Below, piece after piece: positions 24,112-30,479 of a DNA stretch of 30,479 nucleotides (position 1 is its first letter; each line of letters starts with the position of its first letter). The notes beneath the pieces were generated by a model, which saw only the letters and a list, made by a program, of their open reading frames with translations, had not been told where the DNA came from and searched no databases. The stretch is from Paulinella micropora (Eukaryota; Cercozoa; Imbricatea; Euglyphida). The DNA is taken from the NCBI GenBank assembly GCA_009731375.1, contig BJOX01000068.1:159131-189609 (forward strand), written 5' to 3'. Made by a program: the position numbers and the translations under genes.

Positions 24112-24112
24112 G

Positions 24113-24174
<62 letters not shown>
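24058..24174. repeat. TATC microsatellite
   Basis: About 29 TATC units between the 69-bp array and R2 copy 2. Confidence 0.95.
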
Positions 24175-24176
<2 letters not shown>

Positions 24177-24177
<1 letters not shown>

Positions 24178-24400
24178 ACTGGGTCCTCTGTAATGGAGGT
24201 GGGAGCTCGTTCTGCAAGGGGCGCTTATGGAACGAGCCCTGGCCCCGCCTGGTACTAGGGAGCTTTGGTATCGCCTGTATCAGTCCCTTCCGTGCAAACA
24301 TCACGGCTTAGCTGGGCATCGGGTTAATACTTTACCCACAGACTTCCTTGGTTGACGAAATCAGAAGCTCCTTTTTTCTGACATTAGTCGATATCTCATC
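24177..24400 (+). repeat. Interspersed repeat R2, copy 2
   Basis: Matches 86-309 with few differences and is followed by AGTTG and an 862-base gap. Confidence 0.8.
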
Positions 24401-24405
24401 AGTTG

Positions 24406-25267
24406 NNNNNNNNNNNNNNNNNNNNNNNNNNNNNNNNNNNNNNNNNNNNNNNNNNNNNNNNNNNNNNNNNNNNNNNNNNNNNNNNNNNNNNNNNNNNNNN
24501 NNNNNNNNNNNNNNNNNNNNNNNNNNNNNNNNNNNNNNNNNNNNNNNNNNNNNNNNNNNNNNNNNNNNNNNNNNNNNNNNNNNNNNNNNNNNNNNNNNNN
24601 NNNNNNNNNNNNNNNNNNNNNNNNNNNNNNNNNNNNNNNNNNNNNNNNNNNNNNNNNNNNNNNNNNNNNNNNNNNNNNNNNNNNNNNNNNNNNNNNNNNN
24701 NNNNNNNNNNNNNNNNNNNNNNNNNNNNNNNNNNNNNNNNNNNNNNNNNNNNNNNNNNNNNNNNNNNNNNNNNNNNNNNNNNNNNNNNNNNNNNNNNNNN
24801 NNNNNNNNNNNNNNNNNNNNNNNNNNNNNNNNNNNNNNNNNNNNNNNNNNNNNNNNNNNNNNNNNNNNNNNNNNNNNNNNNNNNNNNNNNNNNNNNNNNN
24901 NNNNNNNNNNNNNNNNNNNNNNNNNNNNNNNNNNNNNNNNNNNNNNNNNNNNNNNNNNNNNNNNNNNNNNNNNNNNNNNNNNNNNNNNNNNNNNNNNNNN
25001 NNNNNNNNNNNNNNNNNNNNNNNNNNNNNNNNNNNNNNNNNNNNNNNNNNNNNNNNNNNNNNNNNNNNNNNNNNNNNNNNNNNNNNNNNNNNNNNNNNNN
25101 NNNNNNNNNNNNNNNNNNNNNNNNNNNNNNNNNNNNNNNNNNNNNNNNNNNNNNNNNNNNNNNNNNNNNNNNNNNNNNNNNNNNNNNNNNNNNNNNNNNN
25201 NNNNNNNNNNNNNNNNNNNNNNNNNNNNNNNNNNNNNNNNNNNNNNNNNNNNNNNNNNNNNNNNNNN
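24406..25267. other. Assembly gap (N) flanked by two R2 copies
   Basis: The sequence on both sides is R2, identical over the shared ~160 bp. Confidence 1.
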
Positions 25268-25426
25268 GCCCCGCCTGGTACTAGGGAGCTTTGGTATCGC
25301 CTGTATCAGTCCCTTCCGTGCAAACATCACGGCTTAGCTGGGCATCGGGTTAATACTTTACCCACAGACTTCCTTGGTTGACGAAATCAGAAGCTCCTTT
25401 TTTCTGACATTAGTCGATATCTCATC
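25268..25426 (+). repeat. Interspersed repeat R2, copy 3 (left part in gap)
   Basis: Identical to the corresponding part of copy 2 up to ATATCTCATC, then diverges into a TATG array (25434-25488). Positions 25489-25555 are single-copy with no feature, and a GATA/GACA array follows to about 25610. Confidence 0.8.
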
Positions 25427-25430
25427 TATC

Positions 25431-25462
<32 letters not shown>

Positions 25463-25622
25463 TCTATGTATGTATGTATGTATGTATGAGACAAGACTAT
25501 CCAACTTTGACTTTATTATTCTCTCTCAATATCTAAAACCATGTTATACATCTGATAGATAGATGGATAGATGGATAGATAGACAGATAGATAGACAGAT
25601 AGATACATACATACATGCATAC

Positions 25623-25789
25623 CGATAGAGATTCTTCAGGCCGTCATGCACAGTGAGCAGAGACACAGTTGATGTTGCTGTTGATGTTGATGATGATGAT
25701 GATGTTGATGATGATGATGATGTTGTTGATTTTGGTGGTGCAGGTGGTGGTGGTGGTGGTGGTGCTGATGATGATGATGTTGCTGTTGC

Positions 25790-25823
<34 letters not shown>

Positions 25824-26059
25824 GAAGATGATGATGATGATGATGATGATGATGTTCTTGTTGTTGTTGTTGTTGAAGATGATGATGATGATGATGATGA
25901 TGATGTTGTTGTTGTTGTTGTTGTCATTTTGTCTTCGCCTTTCCGCTGTACAGAACGCAAAGAAGAAGAAGAAGAAGAAGAAGAAGAAGAAGAAGAAGAA
26001 GAAGAAGAGGCGTACACCAAAACCATTGCTTTGACCCAACCTCCGTGTGGGAGCAACAA
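25623..26059 (-). CDS. Low-complexity ORF with a possible donor, uncertain gene
   Basis: The minus strand is open for the whole stretch. It reads MLLPHGGWVKAMVLVYA, polyserine, LRSVQRKGEDKM, then alternating threonine and serine runs with a proline patch, and finishes TVSLLTVHDGLKNLYR at a good donor (ATCG|GTATGC, 25623/25622). The non-repetitive ends and the donor suggest an exon, and the WD40 gene shows that this genome tolerates coded polyserine. The core is compound trinucleotide repeat (GAA, GAT, GTT) that would be open anyway, so the call is weak. No domain is recognised. Confidence 0.25.
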
Positions 26060-26071
26060 TGATGAACCTAA

Positions 26072-26132
26072 TTAATAATAATACTTAATGATGATGATGA
26101 TGACGATGATGATGATGATGATGATGATGATG

Positions 26133-26174
<42 letters not shown>

Positions 26175-26261
26175 GTAATAGTAATAAAAATAATAATAAT
26201 GATGATGATGATGATAATGATAATAATAATAATAATAATAATAATAGTAATAATAATAATA

Positions 26262-26328
<67 letters not shown>

Positions 26329-26342
26329 TGATGATGATGATG

Positions 26343-26374
<32 letters not shown>
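26072..26374. repeat. AAT/GAT compound microsatellite
   Basis: Mixed AAT and GAT units that end at the R3 boundary, and so also the ATT tail of R3 on the minus strand. Confidence 0.95.
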
Positions 26375-27091
<717 letters not shown>

Positions 27092-27140
27092 GTCACACTT
27101 GCTAAACAGAGTTCCAGCCCAATGGCCTCAAGGCGTTAAA
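27092..27140 (+). mobile_element. R3 fragment, inverted relative to copy A
   Basis: GTCACACTTGCTAAACAGAG and what follows is the exact reverse complement of the end of copy A (about 26760-26808). It runs into a gap. Confidence 0.75.
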
Positions 27141-27797
27141 NNNNNNNNNNNNNNNNNNNNNNNNNNNNNNNNNNNNNNNNNNNNNNNNNNNNNNNNNNNN
27201 NNNNNNNNNNNNNNNNNNNNNNNNNNNNNNNNNNNNNNNNNNNNNNNNNNNNNNNNNNNNNNNNNNNNNNNNNNNNNNNNNNNNNNNNNNNNNNNNNNNN
27301 NNNNNNNNNNNNNNNNNNNNNNNNNNNNNNNNNNNNNNNNNNNNNNNNNNNNNNNNNNNNNNNNNNNNNNNNNNNNNNNNNNNNNNNNNNNNNNNNNNNN
27401 NNNNNNNNNNNNNNNNNNNNNNNNNNNNNNNNNNNNNNNNNNNNNNNNNNNNNNNNNNNNNNNNNNNNNNNNNNNNNNNNNNNNNNNNNNNNNNNNNNNN
27501 NNNNNNNNNNNNNNNNNNNNNNNNNNNNNNNNNNNNNNNNNNNNNNNNNNNNNNNNNNNNNNNNNNNNNNNNNNNNNNNNNNNNNNNNNNNNNNNNNNNN
27601 NNNNNNNNNNNNNNNNNNNNNNNNNNNNNNNNNNNNNNNNNNNNNNNNNNNNNNNNNNNNNNNNNNNNNNNNNNNNNNNNNNNNNNNNNNNNNNNNNNNN
27701 NNNNNNNNNNNNNNNNNNNNNNNNNNNNNNNNNNNNNNNNNNNNNNNNNNNNNNNNNNNNNNNNNNNNNNNNNNNNNNNNNNNNNNNNNNNNNNNNN
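27141..27797. other. Assembly gap (N)
   Basis: 657 N between an R3 fragment and R4 copy E3. Confidence 1.
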
Positions 27798-28745
27798 CGC
27801 CCCCTTTCCCTTCGACAGGGTACGTTGAATTGCCGGAGGTGCCGCAAAGGGCGCCTAGTGGCAAAAAACCTCAATTTTCAGGTGTGGGTGCCACCCGCGA
27901 CCAGAACGGGTACGTACAATCGCAGGGCTCCCCCGGACCGCCCCTTTTCCCTTCGACAGGGTACGTTGAATTGCCGGAGTTGCCGAAAGGGGCGCCTGGT
28001 GGCAAAAAACCTCAATTTTCAGGTGTGGGTGCCACCCGCGACCAGAACGGGTACATACAATCACAGGGCTTGGGTTCCCGGGGGAAGTGCCCCCCGGACC
28101 CCCCCTGCCCCGTCGACAGCGTACGTTGAATTGCCGAAGGCACCGGCAAGTACTGCCAAAAAACAAAGAATTTCGGCATTCAGGACACTCCCCTAACGCA
28201 AATATTTGCGTGAATTCCAAAAAAATTATACCAGCATCAAGATCGAGTTTGGGGCTAGCCACCCTGCCAAGATGAGCTCCCAACTCCTCCTGGTTCCCAC
28301 AAACCGTGATTTATTCCGATGGGAGAGCAGAAAATAGGCTTAAAAAAACAAGGAATTTTGGCATTCAGGACACTCCCTAACGCAAATATTTGCGTGAATT
28401 CCAAAGAAATTATACCAGCATCAAGACCGAGTCTGGGGCTAGCCACCTGCCAATATGAGCTCCCAACTCCTCCTGGTTCACACAAACTATGATTTATTCC
28501 GACAGGGGTGCGAAAAAAATAAAGGAATTTTGGCATTCAGGACACTCCCCTAACGCAAATATTTGCGTGAATTCCAAAAAAAGTATATCAGCATCAACAT
28601 CGAGTCTGGGGCTAGCCACCCTGCAAATATGAGCTCCCAACTCCTCCTCGTTCCCACTAACCATGATTTATTCCGACAGGGGTGCGGAAATGCTGGGGTG
28701 GACGGGGGAAGGGGGGGGGGGCCCTCCCCCCAAACCCCCCCCCCC
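27798..28745 (-). repeat. Composite repeat R4, copy E3
   Basis: A units with anchors at 27818, 27959 and 28119, then three B units (palindrome starts 28196, 28380, 28553), and the same terminal GTGCGGAAATGCTGGGGTGG as E2. B spacing is 184 then 173 bp, the same order as in E2. Confidence 0.85.
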
Positions 28746-28793
28746 CCACTCCCAACACCTTTCAGGGATAATAATAATAATAATAATAATAAT

Positions 28794-29025
28794 AGTGCTT
28801 CTCTGTCAATGGCTGATGCAAATCTGCACATGCGCCTCCATCGTCTCACCCGTGAGGGGAGTACGAAAAATTGACGATAAGCTCTAATGACACCCCCGCA
28901 CGGGCAGTTTCAACACTTCCAGACGGACCGGTATGTTCAATGAAAATACTGGTGGCACCGACTGGAATCGAACTGGCGACAGGGCCCAGATGGTAGAGCT
29001 TGACCACTGGGCTATCACGGTGTCC
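28794..29025 (-). mobile_element. tRNA-derived SINE, copy 3
   Basis: Full-length minus-strand copy of the SINE at 583-850, with A and B boxes intact apart from one change next to the B box. It has a single copy of the ACCAGTATTTTCATTG segment that is doubled in copies 1 and 2, so this may be the ancestral form. Its ATT tail is the AAT run at 28769-28793. Confidence 0.88.
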
Positions 29026-29034
29026 AATATATTG

Positions 29035-29109
<75 letters not shown>

Positions 29110-29117
29110 GTAATAAT
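29026..29117. repeat. AAT microsatellite between SINE copies
   Basis: On the minus strand this is the ATT tail of SINE copy 4 and the 5' flank of copy 3. Confidence 0.9.
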
Positions 29118-29176
29118 AGTGCTTCTCTGTCAATGGCGAATGCATTTCTGCACATGTGCCTCCATCGTCTCACCCC
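29118..29176 (-). mobile_element. SINE 3' fragment, copy 4
   Basis: Only the last ~58 bp of the SINE (GGTGAGACGATGGAGGCACA to GAGAAGCACT on the minus strand). 5'-truncated. Confidence 0.8.
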
Positions 29177-29929
<753 letters not shown>

Positions 29930-29956
29930 CAGATTTACTACTACTACTACTACTAC

Positions 29957-30032
<76 letters not shown>

Positions 30033-30035
30033 TAG
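29930..30035. repeat. CTA then AAT microsatellite
   Basis: Short CTA run then AAT up to the R4 boundary. Confidence 0.95.
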
Positions 30036-30360
30036 GGGCTGAGCCAACACCTAGAAGGATGGTTTGCGGTGCGCTTCGCGCAGCCCCCCCCCTCTTCCTC
30101 TTCGGGGGGAGGGCCCCCCGGACCCCCCTTCCCCGTCGACAGGGTACGTTCAATTGCCGGAGGTACCGGCAAGTACTCCCAAAAAACAAGGAAATTTGGC
30201 ATTCAGACACTGTCCTAACGCAAATATTTGCGTGAATTCCGAAAAATTATATCAGCATCAACATCGAGTGTGGGGCTAGCCACTCTGCCAATATGAGCTC
30301 CCAACTCCTTCTGGTTCCCACAAACCATGATTTATTCCGACAGGGGTGCGAAGGGGGGGG
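30036..30360 (-). repeat. Composite repeat R4, short copy E4 (one A, one B)
   Basis: It has the same left end as E1 (TAGGGGCTGAGCCAACACC and the GGTGCGCTTCGCG hairpin region), but only one A unit (anchor 30141) and one B unit (palindrome start 30218), then the usual GACAGGGGTGCG end. Confidence 0.8.
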
Positions 30361-30380
30361 AGGGTGTGCACAATTTCCAT

Positions 30381-30384
<4 letters not shown>

Positions 30385-30479
<95 letters not shown>
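30385..30479. other. Terminal poly-C/poly-A, probable artefact
   Basis: About 52 consecutive C followed by about 44 A at the end of the window. Together with the G/A/T/C homopolymer ladder at 18003-18061, this looks like an assembly or sequencing artefact at an R4 end. Confidence 0.6.

Overview
This is a eukaryotic nuclear segment. Genes are split by introns with GT/AG borders, there is a tRNA-derived SINE family and a decayed non-LTR retrotransposon, and well over half of the resolved bases are simple repeats (ATT/AAT, TAG/CTA, CATA/TATG, GATA/TATC), minisatellites or interspersed repeats. The lineage cannot be fixed from the sequence. Ten runs of N (4961-5133, 6904-6913, 7628-7651, 10119-10128, 16594-16603, 18062-18071, 19318-20038, 24406-25267, 27141-27797, 29314-29655) and several pure homopolymer runs mark weak assembly.

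Layout. 1-1976: interspersed repeats (R2, two SINEs, the tail of R3) joined by ATT, TATG and TAG arrays. 1984-3420: a 5'-truncated, frameshifted LINE. 3590-5540: tandem R5 repeats with TAG arrays, a gap and an imperfect foldback. 5537-8117: plus-strand coding remnants, including a likely small gene (7496-8117) and older relatives upstream that share its last splice acceptor. 8153-10926: the best gene in the window, the 3' part of a minus-strand WD40-repeat gene. I reconstructed six exons whose splice phases all agree (241 residues, five WD repeats, one polyserine insertion); its introns are largely microsatellite or foldback DNA. 10930-14830: CATA and GATA arrays, foldback elements and one good minus-strand exon candidate (13676-13761) that could belong to the same gene. 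14840-16190: a 29-bp minisatellite. 16465-19317: two copies of a composite repeat, R4. 20039-24175: CATA array, then two minisatellites. 24177-30479: R2, R3, R4 and SINE copies around gaps, ending in artificial-looking poly-C/poly-A.

The WD40 gene and the plus-strand gene converge tail to tail, with stop codons about 35 bp apart. No operon, CRISPR array, prokaryotic gene or intact mobile element is present. The most unusual signal is how microsatellites relate to genes: three introns of the WD40 gene begin with the repeat unit itself at the splice donor, and three exon/intron borders are tandemly duplicated beside the arrays. Separately, three interspersed repeat families (SINE, R3, R4) all end in an (ATT)n tail in the sense direction, which suggests shared mobilisation.
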